Shown: one piece after another, positions 35,240-43,551 of the stretch
How the letters are laid out: every line of letters begins with the position of its first letter
Position numbering within the stretch: the stretch's first letter is position 1
NCBI GenBank assembly: GCA_964575455.1
Contig: CAZNRX010000013.1
Location: forward strand, 1-64,000
Source: SKLM01 sp964575455
GTDB taxonomy: Bacteria > Chloroflexota > Anaerolineae > B4-G1
Length of the DNA: 64,000 nt
Direction of reading: 5' to 3'
Program-made: the position numbers and the translations under genes
The notes under the pieces: model-generated
Told to the model about the DNA's origin: nothing
Databases searched by the model: none
Seen by the model: the letters and a program-made list of their open reading frames with translations, nothing else

Positions 35240-36325
35240 GTGGAGCTGAGCACCGGGCCGTTCCTCCAGTTCGAGGATCAGCTGGTGACCCTCGATCTAC
35301 ACGCTGGCGGCGAACCGGTGCGTCTGGTGATCGACGGGCTGCCTCCCATCCCCGGGGAGACGATCAACCGCAAGCGGCTCTACCTGCAGGACCACCTCGA
35401 CCACGTGCGCCTGCTGCTCACCCGGGAGCCGCGCGGTCACCGCGACATGTTCGCCGCTGTCCTCACGGAGCCGGTGAGCGAGGACGGTGACGTCGGCATC
35501 GTCTTCATGGATCCGCGCCGCTACCCCTACATGTGTGGCCACGGCACCATCGGGGCGGTCACCGCCCTGATTGAGATGGGCTGGCTGGGGGTGGCGGGCG
35601 CCGACGTGGCCGGGACGGACATCCCCGTCACCGTAGACGCCCCCGCCGGGCCGGTTCGGGCCCGAGCGCGCCTGGGCGCGTCGCGCGGCCCGAATGCTCC
35701 GCCGCGGGTCGCGTCCGTCGCCATCGAGTTGGAGTCGGCCTTCGTCTTTGCCCAGGATCAGCCCCTGGACGTCCCCGGCTGGGGGCGCCTCACGGTCGAC
35801 GTCGCCTTCGCCGGCGGCTTTGGGCTGCTCATCTCCAACGAGCAGGTCGGGCTGGCGCTCACGCCGGAGAACGCGCCGGCGCTCGCCCGCTGCGGCATGG
35901 AGGCCATTGAGGCCGCCAATCGGCAGCTGGAGGTGCGGCACCCCACGCGCACGTACATGGGGAGCGTCGACTCGGCCGAGTTCTACGATCCCGGGTATGA
36001 CGTTGGTGGGCGGGGGAAGGCCGCCATGATCTACGGCGAGGGGCACGTCGACCGCTCCGCCTGCGGCACTGGCACCTCCGTGAAGATGGCCCTGCTCCAC
36101 CGTCGCGGCGAGCTGGGGGTGGGGGAGCGGTACGTCAACCACGGCATCCTGGGCACCTCGTTCGAGGGGCGCATCCTGCGCGAGATCACGGTGGGCGACG
36201 CCGCCGGGTCGGGGCGCACGTTCCCGGGCATCGTGCCCCAGATCCGCGGCGCGGCTCACGTGACGGGCCTGCACCGCTTCACGGTTGGGCCGGACGATCC
36301 ATTCCCGGAGGGATTCCTGATCTGA
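35240..36325 (+). CDS. Proline racemase / 4-hydroxyproline epimerase family enzyme 2
   Basis: The product has 361 residues and is a tandem paralogue of the preceding gene; long stretches such as LDLHAGGEP and DHLDHVRLLLTREPRGHRDM are identical. C99 (YPYMCGHG) and C275 (DRSACGTGTS) are both kept. GAGGAAG lies before the GTG start. Divergence is concentrated in the middle (~117-215), which in this family includes substrate-contacting loops. The pair may therefore differ in substrate or form a hetero-oligomer. Both remain catalytically plausible. Confidence 0.87.
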   Translation: MELSTGPFLQFEDQLVTLDLHAGGEPVRLVIDGLPPIPGETINRKRLYLQDHLDHVRLLLTREPRGHRDMFAAVLTEPVSEDGDVGIVFMDPRRYPYMCGHGTIGAVTALIEMGWLGVAGADVAGTDIPVTVDAPAGPVRARARLGASRGPNAPPRVASVAIELESAFVFAQDQPLDVPGWGRLTVDVAFAGGFGLLISNEQVGLALTPENAPALARCGMEAIEAANRQLEVRHPTRTYMGSVDSAEFYDPGYDVGGRGKAAMIYGEGHVDRSACGTGTSVKMALLHRRGELGVGERYVNHGILGTSFEGRILREITVGDAAGSGRTFPGIVPQIRGAAHVTGLHRFTVGPDDPFPEGFLI

Positions 36326-36352
36326 TGAGGGTCGCTACTCACATCATGCTCG

Positions 36353-36373
36353 CTCCGGATTCGCAATCCGGAG
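36353..36373. repeat. GGATTCGCAATCC hairpin repeat
   Basis: A perfect 9-bp stem CTCCGGATT/AATCCGGAG with loop CGC. It is followed by GCCTGCCGGAT. It lies between the second racemase-like gene and the MoaD-like gene. Related hairpins occur at 46057-46161 and 51694-51739. Confidence 0.65.
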
Positions 36374-36424
36374 CCTGCCGGATATGCGAAGATCACGGAG
36401 GCGCCTCGTTGACAGTCAGTTAAG

Positions 36425-36661
36425 ATGCGGGTAACATTGAAGCTCTTTGCGACGTTTCGGCGCTACTTGCCGCCGGGCACCCAGGGCCACGCCCACGACC
36501 TGGAGGTCGCCCCCGGCGCCTCGGTCGCGGACGTGCTGGCTCGCTTCGACGTCCCAACCGACGGCGTCGTCATCCTGGTCAACGGCCACGCGGCGGCCCT
36601 GAAGCGCCCGCTGGACGAAGGCGACGTCGTGGCTGTCTTTCCCGCCCTCGCAGGCGGCTGA
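36425..36661 (+). CDS. MoaD/ThiS-family sulfur-carrier protein next to an aldehyde oxidoreductase
   Basis: The product has 78 residues with a beta-grasp pattern (MRVTLKLFATFRRYLPPG, LEVAPGASVADVLARFDVP, NGHAAALKRPLDEGDVVAVFPALAGG; partly quoted). It ends in the required Gly-Gly, which is adenylated and thiocarboxylated. MoaD-type proteins donate sulfur to molybdopterin. Direct pairing with the aldehyde:ferredoxin oxidoreductase gene, which needs a tungsten bis-molybdopterin cofactor, suggests a dedicated carrier. The ribosome binding site is weak. Confidence 0.88.
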   Translation: MRVTLKLFATFRRYLPPGTQGHAHDLEVAPGASVADVLARFDVPTDGVVILVNGHAAALKRPLDEGDVVAVFPALAGG

Positions 36662-36668
36662 CGACGCC

Positions 36669-36710
36669 TTACGCGTTACGTTTCACGTTTCACGTTTCAC
36701 AACTCACCAT
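36669..36710. repeat. Heptamer tandem repeat in the leader of the aldehyde oxidoreductase gene
   Basis: Units TTACGCG, TTACGTT, TCACGTT, TCACGTT, TCACAAC, TCACCAT follow in register, 21 nt before the ATG at 36732. The consensus TYACGYN matches the array before the receiver gene (12504-12538) in the same orientation relative to the downstream gene. Confidence 0.7.
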
Positions 36711-36731
36711 CACGTCACAGGAGGTAACACG

Positions 36732-38573
36732 ATGTTCGGATGGCACGGCAAAGTCCTACGAGTCGATCTGACCCGAGAGCGGACCACCGTGGAGGAGATC
36801 GATCCCCAGATGGCCAAGGACTACATCGGCGGCCGGGGCTGGGCGATCAAGATCCTGCACGATGAGGTCGATCCCAACGTCGACCCGTTGTCGCCGGAGA
36901 ACAAGCTCGTCTTCACCGCCGGGCCGCTGACCGGCACGCCGGCCCCGACCGGGAACCGCTACATGGTGACCACCAAGGCCCCGCTCACCGGGGCCATTGC
37001 CTGCTCCAACTCGGGTGGCACGTATCCCACCGAGTTCAAGAGGACCGGCCTCGACATGATCGTGCTCGAGGGCCGGGCGGAGCGGCCGGTCTACCTGTGG
37101 GTCGACGGCACCGGGGACGAGCTGAAGGTGGAGATCCGCCCCGCTGACCACCTGTGGGGCCAGCCGGTGCCCGAGACCACGGACGCGCTGCTGAAGGAGA
37201 CGGATGACCGGGCGCGCGTGGCCTGCATCGGGCCGGCCGGCGAGCGGCTGGTGAAGATGGCCAGCGTCATGAACGACAAGCATCGCGCCGCCGGTCGCTC
37301 CGGCGTGGGGGCGGTGATGGGCAGCAAGCAGCTCAAGGCGGTGGTGGTGCACGGCACGCAGGACGTGCCCCTGGCCCAGCCCGACGAGATGCGCGAGCTC
37401 TGCCGGGAGGTGCGGCGCGAGGTCGCCGCCGACGTGAAGAAGGGCTCCACGCTGCGCGACTACGGGACCGCCTACGTGCCCATCGTGACCAACGAGATTG
37501 GTATCCTCCCCACCCGCAACTTCCAGACTGGCGTCTTCGAGGGCGTGGAGGGCATCACGGGGAAGGTGCTGCGGGAGAAGTATCTGATTCGGCCCAAGCC
37601 CTGCTACGGCTGCCCCATCGCGTGCGGACGGAAGACGACGCTTGAGGGCTCCACGTACGAGGGGGAGGGCGAGGGGCCGGAGTACGAGACCATCGCCTCG
37701 CTGGGCAGCGCCTGCGGCCTGGACGACATGGCGGCGATCACCAAGGCCAACTACCTCTGCAACGAGCTTGGCATGGACACCATCTCCGTCGGGGTGACCA
37801 TCGCCTGCGCCATGGAGCTCTATGAGAAGGGTATTCTGCCGGAGGAGGACGTCGGCATGCCGCTCCACTTCGGCGACGCAGAGGCGGTGATCGAGCTGGT
37901 GGAGCGGACCGCTTACCGCGATGGCTTCGGCGACGTGCTGGCCGAGGGCAGCTACCGCATGGCGGAGCGATACGGCCATCCGGAGCTCTCCATCACGGCC
38001 AAGAAGCAGGAGTTCCCGGGCTACGATCCGCGCGGCTCCAAGGGCATGGGCCTGCTCTACGCCACGTCGAACGTGGGCGCCTCTCACATGGCGGGCGACC
38101 TGGCCTACATGGAGGTCTTCGGGGTGCCCAAGAAGATCGATCCTCTGAGCATCGAGCGGAAGCCGTGGTACATCAAGCACTTCGAGGATCTCTTCACCAT
38201 CATCGACGCCGCCGGGCTGTGCGTCTTCCTCTCCATACGGTATCTCTGTGATAACACCTACGACGTCATGCCCGACCGGCTGGCCCAGCTGCTCAATCTC
38301 GCCACCGGCGCCGGGTACACGGTGGAGAGCCTGATGGAGGCCGGGGACCGCATCTATACCCTGGAGCGGCTCTTCCTGAACAAGACCGGCTTCAGCCGCG
38401 CCGACGACACGTTGCCCAAGCGCATGTTGGAGGAGCCGATGCCCGACGGGCCGGCCAAGGGCCACGTGGTGGAGCTGGACGAGATGCTGCCCGAGTTCTA
38501 CGAGCTGCGCGGCTGGGACGAGGACGGCGTGCCCACAGAGGAGAAGCTGGCGGAGTTGGGGTTGGTGCCTTGA
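36732..38573 (+). CDS. aor: Aldehyde:ferredoxin oxidoreductase (tungsten enzyme)
   Basis: The product has 613 residues, the normal length; AGGAGG lies 7 nt upstream. The N-terminal cofactor domain shows GGRGWAIKILHDE and TGPLTGTPAPTGNRYMV-type sequence (partly quoted). [4Fe-4S] ligands are C291, C294 and C298 (CYGCPIAC) with C497 in AGLCVF. It oxidises aldehydes to acids with ferredoxin, or reverses this, and would remove aldehydes formed in amino-acid fermentation by transamination and decarboxylation. Its stop overlaps the M20 peptidase start (TTGA). Confidence 0.94.
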   Translation: MFGWHGKVLRVDLTRERTTVEEIDPQMAKDYIGGRGWAIKILHDEVDPNVDPLSPENKLVFTAGPLTGTPAPTGNRYMVTTKAPLTGAIACSNSGGTYPTEFKRTGLDMIVLEGRAERPVYLWVDGTGDELKVEIRPADHLWGQPVPETTDALLKETDDRARVACIGPAGERLVKMASVMNDKHRAAGRSGVGAVMGSKQLKAVVVHGTQDVPLAQPDEMRELCREVRREVAADVKKGSTLRDYGTAYVPIVTNEIGILPTRNFQTGVFEGVEGITGKVLREKYLIRPKPCYGCPIACGRKTTLEGSTYEGEGEGPEYETIASLGSACGLDDMAAITKANYLCNELGMDTISVGVTIACAMELYEKGILPEEDVGMPLHFGDAEAVIELVERTAYRDGFGDVLAEGSYRMAERYGHPELSITAKKQEFPGYDPRGSKGMGLLYATSNVGASHMAGDLAYMEVFGVPKKIDPLSIERKPWYIKHFEDLFTIIDAAGLCVFLSIRYLCDNTYDVMPDRLAQLLNLATGAGYTVESLMEAGDRIYTLERLFLNKTGFSRADDTLPKRMLEEPMPDGPAKGHVVELDEMLPEFYELRGWDEDGVPTEEKLAELGLVP

Positions 38574-40372
38574 CGACGACGGAGGGGCGATGGTACGACG
38601 AGGTTAAGACGCTCACCGCCCGGCTGGTGCGCATCGACAGCGTCAGCCCCAGCGTGGCGGGCGAGAACGCCTGCGCCGCCGAGATACGCCAGGCGCTGGC
38701 CGAGCGCGGCGTCGCGTCCGCCACCTGGCCGATGCGGGCCGATGACCGCAGGATCGTCTGGGCCATGGTGGAGGGCGGCGCCGTCCCCCCGGACGCCGAG
38801 CTTATCCCGACCGTGATCCTGCTCGGCCACCTCGACACCGCCGGCATCCAGGACTACGGCTCGGATCTCGACCCCTTCGACCCCCAGGGCCTGCTCCAGC
38901 GACTGCTGGAGCGCTGGCGCCGCCATCCCGACGCCGAGGACGAGCGGCTCCAAGACGCGGCCAGCGGGGAGTGGATGTTTGGGCGCGGCAGCTTCGACAT
39001 GAAGAGCGGCGTCGCGGCCCAGATCGCCGTCATGGGCGCGCTGGAGCGGGCCAAGGCCTCCCTGCCGGGCAACGTGCTCATGGTCACCACGCCCGACGAG
39101 GAGGTGGAGTCCGCCGGGCTGATGGATGCCCTCGCGCCCCTGATCGAGCTGCGCGACGCGCGCGGGCTCGACCTCATCGGCGTCATCAACTCCGACTACA
39201 CCGCGCCGCGCCAGCCCGGCGACGAGAAGCGCTACATCTACCGGGGCACCATCGGCAAGCTGCTCTGCTGCTTCTACGTGCGCGGCTGCGAGACGCACGT
39301 GGGCGAGGCCTTCCGCGGCCTGGACGCCAACCTCATCGCCGCCAACCTGGTGCGGGCCACGAACCTGAACCCCGATCTCTGCGATGAGGCCGATGGGGAG
39401 ATCACGGTCCCCCCCGTCACCCAGAAGGTGCGCGACTTCAAGGCCCGCTACGACGCCCAGACGCCGATCTCGGCCGTCGTCCACTGCAGCTGCCTGGTCC
39501 ACGGCTGGACGCCACGGGACGTCCTATCCCGCATGGTGGCGCTGGCCAGCCGGGCGCTGAGCGAGGCCAACCACCGGCGGATCGAGGCCTGGGGGGACTA
39601 CGCCCGCCGCCAGGGGAGCACGGACGCGCTCCCGGGGCTCGGCGGTCGCGTGCTGACTTTCCGGCAGCTCTACCGGGCGGTGGCGGAGCGGATGGGAGGC
39701 GACAACCTGCGGCAGGAGCTTGATGAGCGGGCTTTTGGCGCCATCGCCGGGGTGCGGGAGATGCTGGAACCGCTCTCCCCGGCGGAGCGGGACGCCCTGA
39801 TCGACCGCGCCCACCTGGTCCACATGGACAGCCGGGAGAGGAGCCTCGTGATGGTGAGGGAGCTGGTGGACGTCGCCATGAGCGATACCGCAGGCGGGGT
39901 GCTCGACGCCCGCGCCCCGGCCATCGTGGTCTACTTCGCGCCACCCTTCTTCCCTCCCATCCGCGGCGACCCCGACTCTCGCCTGAACCGGGCCATAGCG
40001 GCGGAGGTGGGGGAGGGCGACTACGGGGAGCTCCAGTTCCGGGGCTTCTACCCCTACGTCTCCGAGATCAGCTTCATGCGGGTGGATCAGGCCGTCTACG
40101 ACAGCCTGCCGCTGCTGAAGGATAACTTCCCCCTGTGGCGGGATCGCACCGAGGGCCTGCCCGACGATCTCGGGGTCGAGACGTTCAGCGTCCCCTTCGA
40201 CCTGATCCGAGACCTGGACTGCGACGTGGCCAACATCGGGCCCTGGGGCAAGGAGGCCCACGGGCGGGGCGAGCGGGTCCACATGCCCTACAGCTTCGAG
40301 AAGGTCCCCGAGCTCATTCACGGCGTCGTTCTGAGGTTGCTGGGCGAGCCGTCGAGTGGGGACCATGTTTGA
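38570..40372 (+). CDS. M20-family metallopeptidase, RocB-like
   Basis: The product has 600 residues, long for M20, as in RocB of arginine use. TTG 38570 overlaps the aor stop; no better in-frame start is near. Metal and catalytic motifs: ILLGHLDTAG (His, Asp), GRGSFDMKSG and TPDEEVESAG (Glu-Glu). A long insertion lies in the middle, as in RocB. It probably hydrolyses an acylated or amide-linked amino compound in the cytoplasm; no signal peptide is present. RocB itself has no firmly established reaction, so the substrate is open. Confidence 0.85.
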   Translation: MTTTEGRWYDEVKTLTARLVRIDSVSPSVAGENACAAEIRQALAERGVASATWPMRADDRRIVWAMVEGGAVPPDAELIPTVILLGHLDTAGIQDYGSDLDPFDPQGLLQRLLERWRRHPDAEDERLQDAASGEWMFGRGSFDMKSGVAAQIAVMGALERAKASLPGNVLMVTTPDEEVESAGLMDALAPLIELRDARGLDLIGVINSDYTAPRQPGDEKRYIYRGTIGKLLCCFYVRGCETHVGEAFRGLDANLIAANLVRATNLNPDLCDEADGEITVPPVTQKVRDFKARYDAQTPISAVVHCSCLVHGWTPRDVLSRMVALASRALSEANHRRIEAWGDYARRQGSTDALPGLGGRVLTFRQLYRAVAERMGGDNLRQELDERAFGAIAGVREMLEPLSPAERDALIDRAHLVHMDSRERSLVMVRELVDVAMSDTAGGVLDARAPAIVVYFAPPFFPPIRGDPDSRLNRAIAAEVGEGDYGELQFRGFYPYVSEISFMRVDQAVYDSLPLLKDNFPLWRDRTEGLPDDLGVETFSVPFDLIRDLDCDVANIGPWGKEAHGRGERVHMPYSFEKVPELIHGVVLRLLGEPSSGDHV

Positions 40373-40437
40373 TGTGACGATTGCGCAGAGCAAGGCAGTA
40401 ACGGTTCACGTTCTAGTATGATGATATAGGAGATATG

Positions 40438-41793
40438 ATGACAACAGAAAACCATCCCGCGGACCGCGATCTGGATCAGCTGATTCGTTTGGTCACCGAG
40501 GTGCCCGGTCCGAAGGCGCGCGCCCTGGTCGAAGCGGACAGTGACGTCGTCTCGCCCTCGCTCCCGCGTGCCTACTCGCTGGTTGCCGACAGCGCCCAAG
40601 GCTGCACGGTGATGGACGTCGACGGCAACCGCTACCTCGATTTCGCGGCCGGCATTGCCGTCTGCTCCACCGGTCACTGCCATCCGCGTGTGGTGAAGGC
40701 GATTCAGGAGCAGGCCGCTCGCATGATTCACATCTCGGCGGACTTCTACTACCCGACCTACGTCGACACCGCGGCGAAGCTGGCCGAGATTGCGCCCGAC
40801 GCCGACGATTGGCAGGTCTTCCTGACCAACTCGGGGACGGAGGCCGTGGAGGGGGCGCTGAAGCTGGCCCGCTACGCCACCGGCCGCCATCGCTTCATCG
40901 GCTTCTTGGGCGCCTTCCACGGGCGCACCATGGGGGCCATCACGCTGACGGCCAGCAAGCCCCAGTACCATCGCGGCTTCAGCTCGCTGCTCGCCGACGT
41001 GACCCACGTGCCCTACGGCAAGTGCCTCGACTGCCACTACAACCTGACCTATCCTGTATGTGAGCTGGCCTGCATCGAGTTCATCGAGAAGGAGATCTTC
41101 AAGCGCATCGCGCCTCCGGAGGACGTGGCGGCCATCGTCGTCGAGCCGGTGCAGGGGGAGGGGGGCTACGTGGTTCCGCCGCCGAGGTGGCTGCCTGCGC
41201 TCCGCGAGCTCTGCGATCGGCACGGCATCCTGCTCATTGCCGACGAGATCCAGAGCGGCATGGGGCGCACCGGGAAGATGTTCGCCTTCGAGCACTTCGC
41301 AGGGCCGGAAGGACCGGTGGTGCCGGACATCATCGCCGTGGCCAAGGGGATCGCCTCCGGCATGCCCCTGGGGGCCTTCATCGCCAAGAAGGACCTGATG
41401 ATCTGGGACGAGGGCGCTCACGGGACCACGTTCGGCGGCAATCCCGTCTCATGCAGGGCGGCCCAAGAGACGATCGCACTGCTGGAGGAGTCCCTGATAG
41501 AGAACGCGGGTCGGATGGGCCGCTACTTGATGGAGCGGCTGGAGGGGCTGCAGGAGACGTATGACGCCCTGATCGACGTGCGAGGCCTGGGCCTGATGAT
41601 TGGCATGGAGTTCCAGACCAAGGACCTGGCCCAGGCCGTGGTCAAGGGCTGCTTCCAGCGCGGCCTGATCGTCCTTCCCTGCGGCGACAAGGCGGTCCGT
41701 CTCTCCCCGCCGCTGATCGTGGGCCAGGAGGAGGTCGACCTGGCGCTGGAGGTCCTGGAGGCAGCGCTGGACGAGGTGGCCTATGACGCATAA
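40438..41793 (+). CDS. Class III PLP aminotransferase (omega-amino acid type)
   Basis: The product has 451 residues. ATG 40438 is preferred over the adjacent ATG 40435 because AGGAG is then 5 nt upstream. PLP lysine K303 in AVAKGIASGMPLG; Asp in LLIADEIQSGMGRTG; SGTEAVEGALKLAR near 134. A Cys-rich insertion (YGKCLDCHYNLTYPVCELAC; C-x2-C-x8-C-x3-C) occurs also in the second aminotransferase of this island. Relatives use 4-aminobutyrate, 5-aminovalerate, ornithine or acetylornithine. It overlaps the CoA-transferase A gene by 11 nt, so its keto or semialdehyde product may feed CoA activation. Confidence 0.92.
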   Translation: MTTENHPADRDLDQLIRLVTEVPGPKARALVEADSDVVSPSLPRAYSLVADSAQGCTVMDVDGNRYLDFAAGIAVCSTGHCHPRVVKAIQEQAARMIHISADFYYPTYVDTAAKLAEIAPDADDWQVFLTNSGTEAVEGALKLARYATGRHRFIGFLGAFHGRTMGAITLTASKPQYHRGFSSLLADVTHVPYGKCLDCHYNLTYPVCELACIEFIEKEIFKRIAPPEDVAAIVVEPVQGEGGYVVPPPRWLPALRELCDRHGILLIADEIQSGMGRTGKMFAFEHFAGPEGPVVPDIIAVAKGIASGMPLGAFIAKKDLMIWDEGAHGTTFGGNPVSCRAAQETIALLEESLIENAGRMGRYLMERLEGLQETYDALIDVRGLGLMIGMEFQTKDLAQAVVKGCFQRGLIVLPCGDKAVRLSPPLIVGQEEVDLALEVLEAALDEVAYDA

Positions 41794-42703
41794 GCTGATG
41801 GACATGGAGGAGGCCATTGCTGCCCACGTCCACGATGGCGACGCGGTGGCCATCGAGGGCTTCACCTCCTGCATCTGCTTCGCCTCCGCGCACGAGATCA
41901 TGCGCCAGGGCTTCAGCGATCTCACGCTCTGCCGCATGACGCCCGACCTGATCTACGATCAGATGATCGCGGCCGGATGCGCCAGGAAGATGGTCTTCTC
42001 CTACCTCGGCAACCCGGGGGTCGGCTCGCTCTACTGCGTGCGCCGCGCCGTCGAGGAGGCCGTGCCGCGTGCCATTGAGCTGGAGGAGTACTCCCACTTC
42101 GGGATGGTGGGGCGGTACACGGCCGGGGCGTACCGCCTGCCCTTCTTTCCCCTCCGCTCGTACAAGGGCAGCGATCTGCCCCGGGTCAACCCACGCATTC
42201 ATTACGTGGAGAGCCCCTACGGCGATGAGAGCATCGCCGTCGTGCCCCCGCTCAACCCGGACGTGGCTATCGTCCACGCCGCCCGCGCCGACAGCAGCGG
42301 GAACACGCAGCTCTGGGGCCTGCTCGGCGTGCAGAAGGAGGCCGCCTTCGCCGCCGATCGCGTCATCGTGGTGGTGGAGGAGATTGTCGACCAGGACGTG
42401 ATCCGCTCCGACCCGAACCGCACCGTCATCCCGGACCTGGTGGTGGACGCCGTGGTGCACGAGCCGTACGGCGCCCACCCCTCCTACGTCCAGGGCTACT
42501 ACGACCGGGACAACGCCTTCTACCTGCGCTGGTACGAGATCAGCAAGGATCGGGCGTCCACCGAGGCCTGGCTCGACGAGTGGGTCTACGGCGTGCGGGA
42601 TCGGGCGGAGTACGTGGAGAAGATGGGGGGCGAGGTGTGGGAGCGGCTCCAGCCCGGGGACGCATGGGCGGAGACGGTGAACTATGGGATGTACGGGAGT
42701 TGA
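41783..42703 (+). CDS. Family I CoA-transferase, subunit A (glutaconate CoA-transferase type)
   Basis: The product has 306 residues. It has the GctA-like pattern (DGDAVAIEGFTSCICFASAHEIMRQG, YLGNPGVGSLYC, VVPPLNPDVAIVHAARADSSGN; partly quoted). It overlaps the aminotransferase gene and is followed by subunit B. It transfers CoA from acetyl-CoA or another donor to a carboxylic acid. The catalytic Glu sits on subunit B. Confidence 0.9.
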   Translation: MTHKLMDMEEAIAAHVHDGDAVAIEGFTSCICFASAHEIMRQGFSDLTLCRMTPDLIYDQMIAAGCARKMVFSYLGNPGVGSLYCVRRAVEEAVPRAIELEEYSHFGMVGRYTAGAYRLPFFPLRSYKGSDLPRVNPRIHYVESPYGDESIAVVPPLNPDVAIVHAARADSSGNTQLWGLLGVQKEAAFAADRVIVVVEEIVDQDVIRSDPNRTVIPDLVVDAVVHEPYGAHPSYVQGYYDRDNAFYLRWYEISKDRASTEAWLDEWVYGVRDRAEYVEKMGGEVWERLQPGDAWAETVNYGMYGS

Positions 42704-42722
42704 AACACGAAAGGTAGGTTCT

Positions 42723-43487
42723 ATGCCATCAACCTATACGCCGTCCGAGATGATGATCGTCACCGCGGCGCGTGCGCTGCAGGGCGTGCGCACCGTCTTC
42801 GTCGGCGTCGGGCTGCCCAACAGCGCCTGCAACCTGGCGCGGCGGACCGTGGCGCCGGATCTGGAGCTGATCTACGAGAGCGGCATCTACGGCGCGCGTC
42901 CGGCCCGGCTCCCCCTCTCCATCGGGGATCCCACCCTGATCAGCGGGGCGACGTCGATCTGCTCCATGGTCGACCTCTTCGGGCTCTACCTGCAGGGCGG
43001 GCGCGTCGAGGTCGCATTCCTGGGCGGCGCTCAGATCGATCGCATGGGCAACCTGAACACGACCGTGATCGGCGACTGGGAGCAGCCCAAGGTGCGCCTG
43101 CCGGGCAGTGGGGGCGCGTGTGAGATCGCCACCAACGCCCAGAACGTCTTCGTCATTATGCGGCTCAAGCGGCGCGCCTTCGTCGAGGAGCTCCATTTCC
43201 GCACCAGCCCGGGGCACCTCTCTGGGAAGGGTGAGAGGGGGCGGCTGGGGCTGCCCGGCGCCGGCCCCCGCCTGGTCGTCACTGATAAGTGTGTCTTCCG
43301 CTTCGACGATGAGACGCGCGAGATCACCCTGGAGAGCCTCTACCCGGGCGTGACGCTGGAGGAGGTGCGGGGGAACGTGGGCTGGGAGTTGCGCGTGGCG
43401 CCGGATCTGCAGGAGGCGGCCCCTCCCGGGCAGGAGGAGCTGCAGCTCCTGCGCGAGGAGCTGGATCCGGAGGGCCTCTATCGCTAG
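42723..43487 (+). CDS. Family I CoA-transferase, subunit B (glutaconate CoA-transferase type)
   Basis: The product has 254 residues. ATG 42723 is chosen (GAAAGGTAGG upstream); the longer frame would overlap subunit A. The sequence closely follows GctB: GVGLPNSACNLARR, LIYESGIYG with the likely catalytic Glu, FLGGAQIDRMGNLNTTVIGDW and LPGSGGACEIAT. With subunit A it should form the usual alpha/beta CoA-transferase. Family members accept glutaconate, acetoacetate or related acids. Confidence 0.91.
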   Translation: MPSTYTPSEMMIVTAARALQGVRTVFVGVGLPNSACNLARRTVAPDLELIYESGIYGARPARLPLSIGDPTLISGATSICSMVDLFGLYLQGGRVEVAFLGGAQIDRMGNLNTTVIGDWEQPKVRLPGSGGACEIATNAQNVFVIMRLKRRAFVEELHFRTSPGHLSGKGERGRLGLPGAGPRLVVTDKCVFRFDDETREITLESLYPGVTLEEVRGNVGWELRVAPDLQEAAPPGQEELQLLREELDPEGLYR

Positions 43488-43501
43488 CAGGCCGTTGAGC
43501 T

Positions 43502-43520
43502 CTCTCCCTACCGGGGAGAG
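43502..43520. repeat. Short hairpin between the CoA-transferase and kamA
   Basis: A 7-bp stem CTCTCCC/GGGAGAG with loop TACCG lies 31 nt before the kamA start, in the only gap of this part of the island. Confidence 0.45.
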
Positions 43521-43551
43521 GGTTGTTTGAGCACGACACAGGAGGTGTGAC

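Noticed and set aside
36409..36437. Promoter-like TTGACA-17-TAACAT at the MoaD-like gene
   Set aside because: The -10 box would lie inside the coding sequence, downstream of a well-supported start codon; it could at best serve aor.
36756..38465. 569-codon minus-strand frame opposite the aldehyde oxidoreductase
   Set aside because: The plus strand carries an intact enzyme with Fe-S ligands; the antisense product has no family features.
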